NCBI GenBank assembly: GCA_963788185.1
Contig: CAWBGE010000017.1
Location: 558,001 to 622,000, forward strand
DNA length: 64,000 nucleotides
Source: CAIWHR01 sp963788185
GTDB lineage: Bacteria; Pseudomonadota; Gammaproteobacteria; Burkholderiales; Casimicrobiaceae
Direction: 5' to 3'
The position numbers and the translations under genes are program-made. This document shows, one piece after another, positions 17,799-26,605 of the stretch. The notes below the pieces were generated by a model that had not been told where the DNA came from, did no database searches, and was given only the letters and a program-made list of their open reading frames with translations. Positions within the stretch are counted from its first letter, which is position 1, and each line of letters starts with the position of its first letter.

Positions 17799-18161
17799 TC
17801 AGTTCACGCCCGCCTTGTCCTGCTGCTCTTTCAGATCCTTGACCGAATTGTTGTACTCCTCGATGGCCGCGTTGCCGGCCTCGATGTGCACCTTCGCTCC
17901 CTCCTGGTAGGGCTTGGCGGCGGCCTGCTGCTCGGTGATGAACTTCTTCAGGCACTCGAGGTAGGCGTTGGCGGATCGCGTCCAGGAGCGGACCTGATTG
18001 TCCGTGGCAAGGCGACCCGGGTGCTCGGCGGGCTTGACGCAGGCGTGCTTCTGGGGCGCGGGCGCCGCGACGGGCGTCTGCGCAAATGCCGCTGGCGGCG
18101 AGGAGGAGGCGACGACGACGATGGCAGCGGCGGCAAGAAAGTGGCGGCACAGCAAAGACAT
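17799..18161 (-). CDS. Secreted hypothetical protein
   Basis: A 120-residue protein with a signal peptide cleaved near AAFAQ. The mature part has two cysteines (HACVKP, AYLECLKKF) and a charged helical stretch (FITEQQAAAKPYQEGAKVHIEAGNAAIEEYNNSVKDLKEQQDK) likely to form a coiled coil. I do not recognise the family. It lies 106 bp upstream of aceK on the same strand. Confidence 0.65.
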   Translation of the reverse strand: MSLLCRHFLAAAAIVVVASSSPPAAFAQTPVAAPAPQKHACVKPAEHPGRLATDNQVRSWTRSANAYLECLKKFITEQQAAAKPYQEGAKVHIEAGNAAIEEYNNSVKDLKEQQDKAGVN

Positions 18162-18356
18162 GGCGGATGTCCGGTCAGGGTGAGCGAGTTCCAAGTTTAC
18201 TTGGTCTCGCGGTTGGCGGACAGCGGGCGGCAGCCTGCACAGCGAGACGACGCCGACAAGCCAGTGGGCAGCGGATCGCGACGCCGCGTGGGCAAGCCGC
18301 TGTTTCGCGCTGCGCACGAGCGCGACGCACATCCGGCTGTGCTCTGCACTCGCGTG

Positions 18357-18536
18357 TTAGGATTTTGGAGGCGACGAGGGACCTGCGGCGGCAGACGGCC
18401 GCGGCGTTGCCGGCACCTCGGAGTTCATCTTCTTGATGAACATGCGCGCGAACCAGATGCCCATGCCCAGCGTAATCAGGATGGCGGCCAGGCTGAACAG
18501 GCCGACATCGGTACCGAAGAGTTCCGTCCACGCCAT
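18357..18536 (-). CDS. DUF3149-type single-span membrane protein
   Basis: A 59-residue protein of the small DUF3149 family. MAWTELFGTDVGLFSL is followed by one membrane helix (AAILITLGMGIWFARMFI), then KKMN and a proline-rich tail. The function is unknown. Its ATG (18534-18536) overlaps, on the opposite strand, the ATG of the divergent lipoprotein gene, so the two genes would share almost no space for promoters. Confidence 0.7.
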   Translation of the reverse strand: MAWTELFGTDVGLFSLAAILITLGMGIWFARMFIKKMNSEVPATPRPSAAAGPSSPPKS

Positions 18537-18537
18537 G

Positions 18538-19020
18538 ATGCTCCGCCTCCCCGAAAAGCCAGAGATCAGTCTAGGCAGATTCCGCCGGTTCGCCTTGACC
18601 GGTGTCAATGGTTTGGCGGGTGCGCTTGTCGCGGCCGCCGCATTGTTGCTGGCCGCTTGCCAGTCGATCTCCCAGGCGGCGTCGCCGACCGCGCCGGCGC
18701 CGGTGGCGGCGGCCGCCCCGCCGGTGCTCGCGAGTCAGGCGAAGGATTCCCGCTCGCCGCCCAAGGCGGTTCCGTTGCCGTCGATGGATCTGCCCCCCGG
18801 TCCGATCTACTTCTGCGATGTCGCGGGCGTGCGCAGCGCGCTGGCGCTGCCCGAAGGCATCGAGGCGCTGTGTCGCCGGCATCCGGAGATGGGGCCGTGC
18901 AAGTACGAACGCGAGTCCTGTCGCCAGCGCGGCGGCAGGGTGTTCACGTCGAAGGGCGAGGAGATTACGCGGGCGGTCGAGGATGCCTACGACCAGCGCG
19001 TCCGGCGCGTTCGAATCTAG
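18538..19020 (+). CDS. Lipoprotein of unknown function
   Basis: A 160-residue protein with a signal peptide and lipobox LLLAAC at residues ~32-37. An alanine/proline-rich linker follows, then a compact C-terminal region with four cysteines (YFCDVAG, LCRRHPEMGPCKYERESCRQRGG) that could form two disulfides. I do not recognise a named family. The ATG pair at 18535/18538 fits the lipoprotein signal but lies on the start codon of the divergent DUF3149 gene. A later TTG or GTG just before the hydrophobic core is possible. Confidence 0.6.
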   Translation: MLRLPEKPEISLGRFRRFALTGVNGLAGALVAAAALLLAACQSISQAASPTAPAPVAAAAPPVLASQAKDSRSPPKAVPLPSMDLPPGPIYFCDVAGVRSALALPEGIEALCRRHPEMGPCKYERESCRQRGGRVFTSKGEEITRAVEDAYDQRVRRVRI

Positions 19021-19048
19021 GGCTGAACCCCGGCCGCGCGGCGAACGG

Positions 19049-19975
19049 TCAGAGTTGTCGCGCAGCGAAGGTGTTGCAGTTGCGCATGTCGCCGGTTTCC
19101 AGGCCGACCTTGAACCAGCGCTGACGCTGCGCGGCCGAGCCGTGCGTGAACGCGTCGGAAACGACGTAGCCCTGAGTCTTCTTCTGGATCATGTCGTCGC
19201 CGACGGCAGCCGCTGCCCGGAACCCTTCCTCGATGTCGCCGGTCTCGAGGAGATTGCGGCGTTGCGCGAAATGTCCCCAAACGCCGGCAAAGCAATCGGC
19301 CTGCAACTCCAGGCGCACCGACAGCGCGTTGCGCGCGCGGGCATCGCCACGGCTCGCCTGCGCGTCGAACTGGCGCATGATCCCGGTGACGTTCTGCACG
19401 TGATGGCCGATCTCGTGGGCGATGACGTAGGCCTGCGCGAAATCGCCTGGCGCGCCGAAGCGCCGTGCCAGTTCGCCAAAGAATGCCGTGTCGAGGTAGA
19501 CGTCGCGATCGGCCGGGCAATAGAACGGGCCGGCGGACGCGCCGGCGCGGCCGCAGGCGGATCGGACCGTGCCGCTGAAGAGGACGAGCTTCGGCGGGTC
19601 GTAACGTGACCCCATCGTCTTGAAGACCGCAGACCAGACATCCTCGGTGTCGCCCAGAACGTGGGCGACGAATTCCCGGGTCGGATCCTGCGGTCGCTGC
19701 GGCTGCGCGACCGGCCCACCCGGCGCCGAGCGCTGAGGACCGTACCCCGGCGCCGGTTGCGGGGGCATGGGAACGGGAGCGCCATCCCCGCCGCCCAGCA
19801 TGTCCATCGGGTTGACACCGAACAGCAGGCTCACGATCACCACCAGCACCATCGCGCCGCCGCCCAGTTTCATCCCGCCGCCTGAAAATCCGCCGCCGGA
19901 AGGCCTGCCTCCGGGGCCGGAATCGCCGGTGCGGTCCTCGACGTTGTCGCTCCTGCGGAAATCACCCCAGCGCAT
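19049..19975 (-). CDS. YpfJ-family neutral zinc metallopeptidase
   Basis: A 308-residue membrane-anchored protein. The N-terminal ~35 residues are polar and glycine-rich, a single membrane helix follows (MVLVVIVSLLFGV, residues ~42-54), then a proline-rich linker and the zinc peptidase domain. The HEIGHH motif (HExxH) is near residue 190, with a distal acidic ligand likely in LELQADCFAG. A two-cysteine pair lies in RSACGRA and GPFYCPADRDVYLD. Substrate and activity of this family are not well established. It is divergent from nothing; upstream 98 bp hold no gene. Confidence 0.82.
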   Translation of the reverse strand: MRWGDFRRSDNVEDRTGDSGPGGRPSGGGFSGGGMKLGGGAMVLVVIVSLLFGVNPMDMLGGGDGAPVPMPPQPAPGYGPQRSAPGGPVAQPQRPQDPTREFVAHVLGDTEDVWSAVFKTMGSRYDPPKLVLFSGTVRSACGRAGASAGPFYCPADRDVYLDTAFFGELARRFGAPGDFAQAYVIAHEIGHHVQNVTGIMRQFDAQASRGDARARNALSVRLELQADCFAGVWGHFAQRRNLLETGDIEEGFRAAAAVGDDMIQKKTQGYVVSDAFTHGSAAQRQRWFKVGLETGDMRNCNTFAARQL

Positions 19976-20073
19976 GAATGGCCCCCTCTTCTGAATCGAT
20001 CGTGATCAGCATGCGCACAACCGGCGGTCGCATTTCAAAGAATGACGGCGACGATCCTGCCCGCGAGATCGAC

Positions 20074-21192
20074 TCATGGCTTCAACGCGCGGTAGAGGAA
20101 GGGCAGGCTGGTGTTCATGCGGTAATCGATGTCGGAATGCGTGTCATCGAATTCCTCGTAAGTGTGGCGGATGCCGGCATCCGCCAGGCGCTGCGACAGG
20201 ATGCGGTTGCCGTAGTGGATGTGATACTGGTCGCGCCATCCGCAATCGATGTAGATGCCGCGCAGCGTGGCGAGATTCGACCGGTAGCGCGCGACGAGAT
20301 TGATCGGGTCATGCCGCAGCCAGTTCCTCCAGCGCGCGGGAATGAGTTCCCCGGTCTCGAGATTGAAGGGCAGGCGGAACCCGAGCGGCGCATCGGCGTC
20401 CGGATCGTACGACGCCGCCATGCAGACGTTCATGATCGTGTGCCCTTCGCCGAGGGACAGCTTTTCCTTGTTCCATACCGCGTCGAGAAAGCGCGCGACG
20501 CGTCCGTCGTCGAGGCCCTCGGCAAGTCGCTTGCTCGCCGGCATCCCGCGGCGCGCGCGCCAGGGGCCATCGCGGCGCTTGGGCTCGCAATAGCGCGCGA
20601 GCTCGTCGAGCGTGTTGGGCCAGTCGCAGCGGTAGACGAAGTCGAAACCCGCGTCACCCGAATGATCGGCGACCGCTCCCCAGTGGCGCGCGTACTTCAT
20701 GCCGTGGATGATCGCGCCGTAGCCGCCGGATGACTTGCCGAAACAGCCGCGGTGCTCGCGCGAGGCGAGGGTGCGGAACTCGCGGTCGACGAAGGGAATG
20801 ATCTCCTGCGTCAGATAATCGGCGTAGCGGCCGATCGCCGACGAATTGATGTACTGGTTGCCGCCCAGCGCGGTGAAGCAGTCGGGGAATACGACGATCG
20901 CTGCGCCCATCTTCCGCCCATGGACGAGCCGCGCCACGCGCTCCGGCACGTTGTCGCTGAAGGGCTTCCAGTTGGTGTGTGCGGGGCCCGATCCGGTGAA
21001 TCCGACCAGATCGTAGAGCACCGGAAACCGCCGCCCGCGGCCGCGCGCGGCGCCCTCGTCATACTGCGGCGGCAGCCACACGGCGAGCTTGCGCACGTGA
21101 GGATCCGCCAGCGGGTTGTCGGCGAGCAGCTTCGAGGTGTGCTCGAGCACGACCAGCGTGCCGGCGTCCTTGAGCGGGCGTTTACGCGCCAT
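20074..21192 (-). CDS. Esterase D/PHB-depolymerase-like alpha/beta hydrolase
   Basis: A 372-residue protein of the putative esterase family (PF00756-like). It lacks an obvious signal peptide. The nucleophile elbow reads FGKSSGGYGA, preceded by GNQYINSSAIGRYADYLTQEIIPFVDREFRT. A late histidine (DDTHSDIDYR) probably completes the triad. I start it at the ATG at 21192, which has GGAGG seven bases upstream, rather than 18 codons earlier. It follows the SET-domain gene by 63 bp on the same strand, so the two may be co-transcribed with ppk2. Confidence 0.78.
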   Translation of the reverse strand: MARKRPLKDAGTLVVLEHTSKLLADNPLADPHVRKLAVWLPPQYDEGAARGRGRRFPVLYDLVGFTGSGPAHTNWKPFSDNVPERVARLVHGRKMGAAIVVFPDCFTALGGNQYINSSAIGRYADYLTQEIIPFVDREFRTLASREHRGCFGKSSGGYGAIIHGMKYARHWGAVADHSGDAGFDFVYRCDWPNTLDELARYCEPKRRDGPWRARRGMPASKRLAEGLDDGRVARFLDAVWNKEKLSLGEGHTIMNVCMAASYDPDADAPLGFRLPFNLETGELIPARWRNWLRHDPINLVARYRSNLATLRGIYIDCGWRDQYHIHYGNRILSQRLADAGIRHTYEEFDDTHSDIDYRMNTSLPFLYRALKP

Positions 21193-21255
21193 CGACGGTC
21201 CTCCGCAGCATTCGTCCGATTTGGCGGCGCGGCCGCGCCGGCGCAATGCGTGGCA

Positions 21256-21747
21256 TCAGGTCTTCCCCTTCGAGGCTTTCTTCTTCCCCTTCTTTTTCAG
21301 CAGCATCGTGCCGCGGCATCGCTCCGCACCGCAGCGGCACTCGAACGCCGCGCGGACCTTGCGCGTGACCCGGCCGTCGTAGGAGAGCCGGTAGTCGTAG
21401 GTCAGCTCCTCGCCGCTGCGAATCTTGCGCAGCGCCTCGATGAACACGCGCCCGTCGTCATCCTCGGACGTCAGGCAGTTGGGATCGCAGGAGTGGTTGA
21501 TCCAGCGCGCGGCGTTGCCCTTGACGCCGGCATCGATGACGCGGCCGTCCGACAGTTCGAAGATGAACGTGTGGTACGGATTGTCGGGATCGCTGTCCGG
21601 GCGCAGCGAGGCGATGTCCCAGGTCGTCAGATCGCCCTTGTACTCGATGACGGTCTTGCCCTTGCGGATCTTGCGGGCGGCGAACACGCCGCGGCCGTGA
21701 ATGGCGGAATTGCGAACTGCGTAGGCGCGCTTCTTGGATTCGGACAT
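21256..21747 (-). CDS. SET-domain protein lysine methyltransferase-like
   Basis: A 163-residue protein that is almost only a SET domain, the SAM-dependent lysine methyltransferase fold best known from eukaryotic histone modification. Seen motifs: IHGRGVFA (residues 17-23, SAM binding), NHSCDPNC (84-91, pseudoknot), EELTYDY (113-119, catalytic tyrosine), and a post-SET cysteine cluster CRCGAERCRG (137-146) that with C88 could hold zinc. The last 14 residues (KKKGKKKASKGKT) form a lysine-rich tail that might bind nucleic acid or be a self-methylation site. Bacterial SET proteins are scattered and few have known substrates. It lies 92 bp downstream of ppk2. Confidence 0.85.
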   Translation of the reverse strand: MSESKKRAYAVRNSAIHGRGVFAARKIRKGKTVIEYKGDLTTWDIASLRPDSDPDNPYHTFIFELSDGRVIDAGVKGNAARWINHSCDPNCLTSEDDDGRVFIEALRKIRSGEELTYDYRLSYDGRVTRKVRAAFECRCGAERCRGTMLLKKKGKKKASKGKT

Positions 21748-21839
21748 GGGGAGCGTACACGGGGTGCGTTGGGGTGGAGGATCGGGAGTGGTCTTCGGCG
21801 GCGCTTGCCGCGGAGCGATTCCGCTGCCGAAGGCCGTGG

Positions 21840-23018
21840 TCACAGCAGCGGCGCCCCGACGGGCTCGCCGCGCTCGCCGCGTTCGTAGACCACATTGGCG
21901 CGGCCGACGATCAGCGCGTCCAGCGGTCCGATGCGATCGATGTCCTTCCGGGCATACGGCAGCTTGTGCAGCAGATAGCGCAGCGCGTTCAGGCGCGCCC
22001 GCTTCTTGCAGTCGGACTTGATGACCGTCCACGGAGCGTCGGCGGTGTCGGTGTAGAAGAACATCGCTTCCTTGGCCTTCGTGTATTCGTCCCATTTGTC
22101 GAGCGACGCCACGTCGATCGGCGACAGCTTCCACTGCTTCAGCGGGTGCACTTTGCGCTCCTTGAAGCGCCGCCGCTGCTCGCCGCGGCTCACCGAGAAC
22201 CAGAACTTGACGAGGTGCGTGTTGTTGTGGACGAGCATCCGCTCGAACTCGGGCGCCTGGCGCATGAACTCGAGGTACTCCTGCGGATCGCAGAAACCCA
22301 TGACACGCTCGACGCCGGCGCGGTTGTACCAGGAGCGGTCGAACAGCACGATCTCGCCCGCGGTCGGCAGATGCTCGGTGTAGCGCTGGAAGTACCACTG
22401 GCCGCGCTCCTGCTCGGTGGGCTTTTCCAGCGCCACGACGCGCGCACCGCGTGGATTCAGGTGCTCCATGACGCGCTTGATCGTGCCCCCCTTGCCGGCG
22501 GCATCGCGACCTTCGAACAACACGACCAGCTTTTGCCCGGTCTCCTTGACCCAGGCCTGCAACTTGAGCAACTCGACCTGCAGCCGGTACTTCTGCTGTT
22601 CGTAGTTCTTGCGCGACATCAGGTTCTTGTACGGATAGGCGCCGGTACGCCAGTCGTCGGCGAGTTCGTCATCGGGACTCGTCGGCAGCTTTTGCGCCAG
22701 ATCCTGCTGCTCGCGCAGCATCTGCCGCATCAGCGCGACGGCGTCCTCCGGCGAGCGTCCCGCCAGGATGTCCTCGAAGGCCTGCAATTGCGCGATGTTG
22801 GCGGAGACCACGTTCTCGCCGACAGCATGGCGCTCGATCGCCTCCGCTCCGGTCGTGGGGCCGATGTCGCCGGAGGTCACCTTGCGCGGGCGGGGCGCCC
22901 GGGGCGTATTCGGCGGCGCCTTCGCGGGCTTCTCTGCTGCGCTCGCAGTTCGCGGAGGTCGCGCGCCCTTTGAGGCGCGCCTGCCGGTGCTGCGTCGGGC
23001 GGGGGCGGGGGAGGTCAT
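21840..23018 (-). CDS. ppk2: Polyphosphate kinase 2 family protein
   Basis: A 392-residue nucleotide kinase that uses polyphosphate to phosphorylate nucleoside phosphates, or makes polyphosphate in reverse. A basic, disordered N-terminal tail of about 50 residues (rich in K, R, P, A) precedes a helical lead-in and the PPK2 domain. The Walker A motif EGRDAAGKGG is at residues 169-178, Walker B FDRSWYNRAGVE at 226-237, and the lid basic residues RRRFKERKVHPLKQWKLS follow. A single PPK2 domain of this type usually prefers diphosphates, but class cannot be settled by eye. A CHAD-domain gene, also polyphosphate-linked, occurs at 3.9-5.5 kb. Confidence 0.92.
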   Translation of the reverse strand: MTSPAPARRSTGRRASKGARPPRTASAAEKPAKAPPNTPRAPRPRKVTSGDIGPTTGAEAIERHAVGENVVSANIAQLQAFEDILAGRSPEDAVALMRQMLREQQDLAQKLPTSPDDELADDWRTGAYPYKNLMSRKNYEQQKYRLQVELLKLQAWVKETGQKLVVLFEGRDAAGKGGTIKRVMEHLNPRGARVVALEKPTEQERGQWYFQRYTEHLPTAGEIVLFDRSWYNRAGVERVMGFCDPQEYLEFMRQAPEFERMLVHNNTHLVKFWFSVSRGEQRRRFKERKVHPLKQWKLSPIDVASLDKWDEYTKAKEAMFFYTDTADAPWTVIKSDCKKRARLNALRYLLHKLPYARKDIDRIGPLDALIVGRANVVYERGERGEPVGAPLL

Positions 23019-23153
23019 GGTGGACAGTGTTCCAATGGAGGTATCCGCGACGGACGCGGGTGCGCGCCCGGCGCGTCGCAGGGAAAGGCGGCCCGGGCGG
23101 CGCGCTGTAACCGCGAGCCCTGACGATCGGGGGTCCGTCCCGTTCGCGGGCGG

Positions 23154-23300
23154 TCAACGCCCCTTGGCGCTCGCCTTGGTGCGCACAGCCACGCGGGGTA
23201 CGACCGCGGGCGGGCGCGGGTGCGCGGGCGTGTTGCCGGCAGGGGCCCCGGTCCTGCCTTTCGGTCCGGGGAACGGCGTGTTGCCTTTGCCTTTGGTCAT
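23154..23300 (-). CDS. Small basic protein of unknown function
   Basis: A 48-residue frame with an ATG at 23300 preceded by AGGAG seven bases upstream. It begins MTKGKGNTPF and ends VRTKASAKGR; it has ten lysine or arginine residues, seven or more prolines and no acidic residue. I recognise no family. It sits 109 bp after yaeQ and 135 bp before ppk2, all on the same strand. The ribosome site argues for translation, the low complexity against certainty. Confidence 0.45.
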   Translation of the reverse strand: MTKGKGNTPFPGPKGRTGAPAGNTPAHPRPPAVVPRVAVRTKASAKGR

Positions 23301-23409
23301 GGCGTGCTCCTATGCGAATGTGGCCGGGTGACGCTGCAAGGGCGATTGTCGGGCAGCGGCATCGTTTGCGCAATCGTGGAGCGGCATCGTGGAGCGGCAG
23401 CGCGGCGCG

Positions 23410-23949
23410 TCAGCCCTTGAGGCGACGCAACTCGACGGCGACCGACGTCGCGCCATCGGTGAGCCAGATGTGGCCCTCCTGGATCGTGCACTGAAGCCGC
23501 ATACTCCGGTCGACCAATCGCGCCATCGCCGCGGTCGCCTCCCTGGGCACGTCGACGACCGTCAGCCGGTCGACGGTCGCCAGCTTTTCCCCGGCGCGGC
23601 TCCACCAGACGTCGACGGCGCGGCCACCGTAGGCGTAGATGACGACTGCGTCGGCGCGCCCCGCGGCGCGGCGGACATCCCGTTCGTCCGGGAGGCCGAC
23701 ATCGATCCAAAGCGCGACGGCACCGGTGAGGTCGCGCTGCCAGAGATCGGGTTCGTCCGCGGCGGACAGCCCGCGTCCGAACGCGAGCGCCTCGCCCGCG
23801 TGCAGGGCAAACGCAAGCAGTCGCACCATCAGCCGCTCGTCGGTCTCCGAAGGATGCCGTGCGAGCGTCAGCGCATGGTCGCGGTAGTAGCCGCGATCCA
23901 TGTCGGCGATCGACAGGTCGACCTTGAAGATCGTCGCCTTCAGCGCCAT
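23410..23949 (-). CDS. yaeQ: YaeQ family protein
   Basis: A 179-residue cytoplasmic protein of the YaeQ family, which has a PD-(D/E)xK nuclease-like fold but no proven activity. The family start MALKATIFKVDLSIADMDRGYYRDHALTLARHPSETDERLMVRLLAFA is plainly present, as are the acidic/lysine patch (ADEPDLW, IDVGLPDERDVRRA) and the closing CTIQEGHIWLTDG. The ATG at 23949 is fixed by this N-terminus. It begins 13 bp after the AEC transporter gene. Confidence 0.92.
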   Translation of the reverse strand: MALKATIFKVDLSIADMDRGYYRDHALTLARHPSETDERLMVRLLAFALHAGEALAFGRGLSAADEPDLWQRDLTGAVALWIDVGLPDERDVRRAAGRADAVVIYAYGGRAVDVWWSRAGEKLATVDRLTVVDVPREATAAMARLVDRSMRLQCTIQEGHIWLTDGATSVAVELRRLKG

Positions 23950-23962
23950 GGGGCGGCATCGC

Positions 23963-24910
23963 TCACGGTGCGGCGGCACCGAGCAGCGTCAGCACCAGCG
24001 GTGTCGACAACGCGGCCAGCGCCGTCGACAGCACGAGGCTGGCGGCGACGGGGCCGCCCAGCGTGTCGAACTGCCGGCTCATCAGGTAGACGTTGGCGCC
24101 CACCGGCAACGCGGCCATCAGCACGACCGCCTGCGTTTCGCGCACGGACAGTTCCAGGAGGCGTGACAGCGCGAAGACGGTGAGGGGGAACACCACGAGC
24201 TTGATCGCGGTGATGACGACGCTCTGCCGCCAGCCGTCCCTGATGCCGTATTCGGCCAGGCCCATGCCCAGCGCGATCAGCGACAACGGCACCGCGGCCT
24301 GGCCGATCAGCGTCATCATGACGTCGACCGGGCCGGGCAGATCCGCGCCGCCGTAGCTCCACGCAATCCCCGCGAAGACGCCGATCACGATGGGATTGGC
24401 TGCGACCTCCTTCAGCGTCTTGCCGATGCCGGCAGGTGAGAGGTCGCCGTGCCGCGCCCACTCGACCGAGACGCTGACCAGCGTCCACAGGAGCAGCGCG
24501 TTGAAGACCAGCACCAGCGAAAACGCGGGCATCGCCGCTTCGCCCAACGTGAGCTTTGCGAGCGGAATCCCGAGCAGCACGTTGTTGGAGAAGATGCCGC
24601 CCAGCGCGAATACCGATTGCGCTGCGCCGTCCAGGCGAAAGATCCACAGGGCCGCGAGCCGGCCGACGACGAAGACGACGACGCAGCCGCCGAAGAAAGC
24701 GATCAGGATCGCCGGGTCGACCGGGGGCAGGCGCGAGAACCCGCTCATCAGCTTGAAGAGCAGGACCGGAATTGCGATCGAGAACACGAAGCGCGTGAGC
24801 GCGTCGGCGGCGGAGGCAGGCCAGCGTCCCCACGCCGCGAGCGCGTAGCCCAGCGCGACCAGCGCGAACAGCGGGCCGGTCAGGGTGACGAAATGCGTGA
24901 ATGCCTGCAT
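23963..24910 (-). CDS. Auxin efflux carrier (AEC) family transporter
   Basis: A 315-residue membrane protein with about ten predicted helices in two inverted halves, as expected for AEC carriers of the bile/arsenite/riboflavin transporter superfamily. Typical pieces are ALVALGYALAAWGRW, the helix-breaking GIFSNNVLLGIPLAKLTLGEAA in the first half and MAALPVGANVYLMSRQFD in the second. Bacterial members move malonate, malate or other acids; the substrate here is unknown. The ATG at 24910 begins at the first helix; earlier in-frame residues lack similarity. Confidence 0.83.
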   Translation of the reverse strand: MQAFTHFVTLTGPLFALVALGYALAAWGRWPASAADALTRFVFSIAIPVLLFKLMSGFSRLPPVDPAILIAFFGGCVVVFVVGRLAALWIFRLDGAAQSVFALGGIFSNNVLLGIPLAKLTLGEAAMPAFSLVLVFNALLLWTLVSVSVEWARHGDLSPAGIGKTLKEVAANPIVIGVFAGIAWSYGGADLPGPVDVMMTLIGQAAVPLSLIALGMGLAEYGIRDGWRQSVVITAIKLVVFPLTVFALSRLLELSVRETQAVVLMAALPVGANVYLMSRQFDTLGGPVAASLVLSTALAALSTPLVLTLLGAAAP

Positions 24911-24974
24911 GGGATCGGCATCGATGCCGTGGGCGGAGATCGTCGGCGAGAGTGCGCGCGTCCTGGTGCGTGCG

Positions 24975-26450
24975 TCAGCGGCCGCGATTGACCGGACGGT
25001 GCTGCGAGGCAAGCCGCGAGCGCGGGGCGGTGGTCGCGGTTGGAATCACCGCTGCGGACCCGGTCTTCGGGGACGTCATCTTTGCCGACGGGACGTTGCC
25101 GGCGGCCGGCGGGCGCGCGGCACCCCGCGGCGGCGCCGTACCCGCCTGCCGGTGCTTGCCCCCTTCCGGAGCGCGCGACTGTGGCGCCTTGCCCGCCGGC
25201 CGCTTGTGGTGGGCCGTCGATGCGCTCCGCGGCTGCGGCGTCCGGCCCTGGGGGTTGCCGCGCCCCTGGCGCTGCAGGATCGGTTGCGGCCTGGCGTGCG
25301 GGTCGGGCTCGAAGCCGGCGATGGTGTCCCGCGGGATCGGGCGCTTGAGCAGCTTCTCGATGTCGCGCAGGAACTCGTGCTCGTCGACGCAGACGAGCGA
25401 GATCGCCTCGCCGCTCGCCCCAGCGCGCCCGGTGCGTCCGATCCGATGCACGTAGTCCTCGGGAACGTTGGGCAGATCGTAGTTGACGACGTGGGGGAGC
25501 TGGTCGATGTCAATGCCCCGCGCCGCGATGTCGGTAGCGACAAGGACCTGCAGGCTGCCTTCCTTGAACTCGGCAAGCGCGCGGGTGCGCGCGCCCTGGC
25601 TCTTGTTGCCGTGAATGGCCAGTGCGGTGATCCCATCCTTGTCGAGCTGTTCGGCGAGCTTGTTGGCGCCGTGCTTGGTGCGGGTGAACACCAGCACCTG
25701 GTGCCAGTTGTTGCTCCCGATCAGGTGCGTCAGCAGCTCGCGCTTGCGCTCCCGATCCACCGGATGTACACGCTGCGCGATGATCTCGACCGTCGAGTTG
25801 CGCGGTGTGACCTCGATCATCGCCGGCGCGTTCAGGAGGCTGTCGGCGAGGTCCTTGATCTCGTCGGAGAACGTGGCCGAGAAGAGCAGGTTCTGCCGCT
25901 TCCTCGGCAGCACCGCGAGGATGCGCTTGATGTCGCGGATGAATCCCATGTCGAGCATCCGGTCCGCTTCGTCGAGGACGAGGATCTCGACGTGCGAGAG
26001 GTCGAGCGTGCCTTGGCCCTGGTGATCGAGCAGCCGTCCCGGGGTGGCGACGAGGATGTCGACACCGCGTCTCAATTGCGCGATCTGCGGATTGATGCCG
26101 ACGCCGCCGAATACCACCATCGACGTCAACGGCAGGTACTTGCCGTAGACACGCACGCTTTCCTCGACCTGGGCGGCGAGTTCCCGCGTGGGGGTCAGGA
26201 TCAGCGTGCGTATGTGCTTTTTCGCGGGGAGCCGATTCGCGTGCGGCGCGGTCTGCAGCGACAGCCGCTGCAGCAGCGGGAGGACGAAGCCGGCGGTCTT
26301 GCCGGTTCCGGTCTGCGCGCCTGCCAGGAGGTCCCCTCCGGCGAGCACGGCGGGAATCGCCTGTTTCTGGATCGGGGTGGGTTGGGTGTAACCCTGTTCG
26401 GCGACCGCGCGTAACAGCGCGTCGGACAGGCCGAGCGTGGAAAATGACAT
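24975..26450 (-). CDS. rhlE: DEAD-box RNA helicase, RhlE type
   Basis: A 491-residue ATP-dependent RNA helicase for ribosome maturation and mRNA turnover. Helicase motifs run in order: Q motif (GYTQPTPIQKQAIP), Walker A AQTGTGKT, PTRELAAQ, TPGRLLD, DEAD as LDEADRMLD, SAT as FSATFS, then ARGIDI and HRIGRTGRAG in the second RecA domain. The C-terminal ~110 residues are a basic, proline/arginine/glutamine-rich tail typical of RhlE, and probably disordered. ATG at 26450 starts MSFSTLGLSDALLRA, the usual RhlE beginning. Confidence 0.92.
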   Translation of the reverse strand: MSFSTLGLSDALLRAVAEQGYTQPTPIQKQAIPAVLAGGDLLAGAQTGTGKTAGFVLPLLQRLSLQTAPHANRLPAKKHIRTLILTPTRELAAQVEESVRVYGKYLPLTSMVVFGGVGINPQIAQLRRGVDILVATPGRLLDHQGQGTLDLSHVEILVLDEADRMLDMGFIRDIKRILAVLPRKRQNLLFSATFSDEIKDLADSLLNAPAMIEVTPRNSTVEIIAQRVHPVDRERKRELLTHLIGSNNWHQVLVFTRTKHGANKLAEQLDKDGITALAIHGNKSQGARTRALAEFKEGSLQVLVATDIAARGIDIDQLPHVVNYDLPNVPEDYVHRIGRTGRAGASGEAISLVCVDEHEFLRDIEKLLKRPIPRDTIAGFEPDPHARPQPILQRQGRGNPQGRTPQPRSASTAHHKRPAGKAPQSRAPEGGKHRQAGTAPPRGAARPPAAGNVPSAKMTSPKTGSAAVIPTATTAPRSRLASQHRPVNRGR

Positions 26451-26605
26451 GACAACTTTCAAAGGAGATCGGCCTGTCGCCGCATCACGGGCGCCAGTCG
26501 CAGGCAATCGGGGGAAAAACGGAGGTCGGAATCGACAGCGGCAGCGGGACTGTCCATATAGCCGCGTGACGGTATTATATCAGGTTGAGCGGCGGCACGC
26601 GTCGA

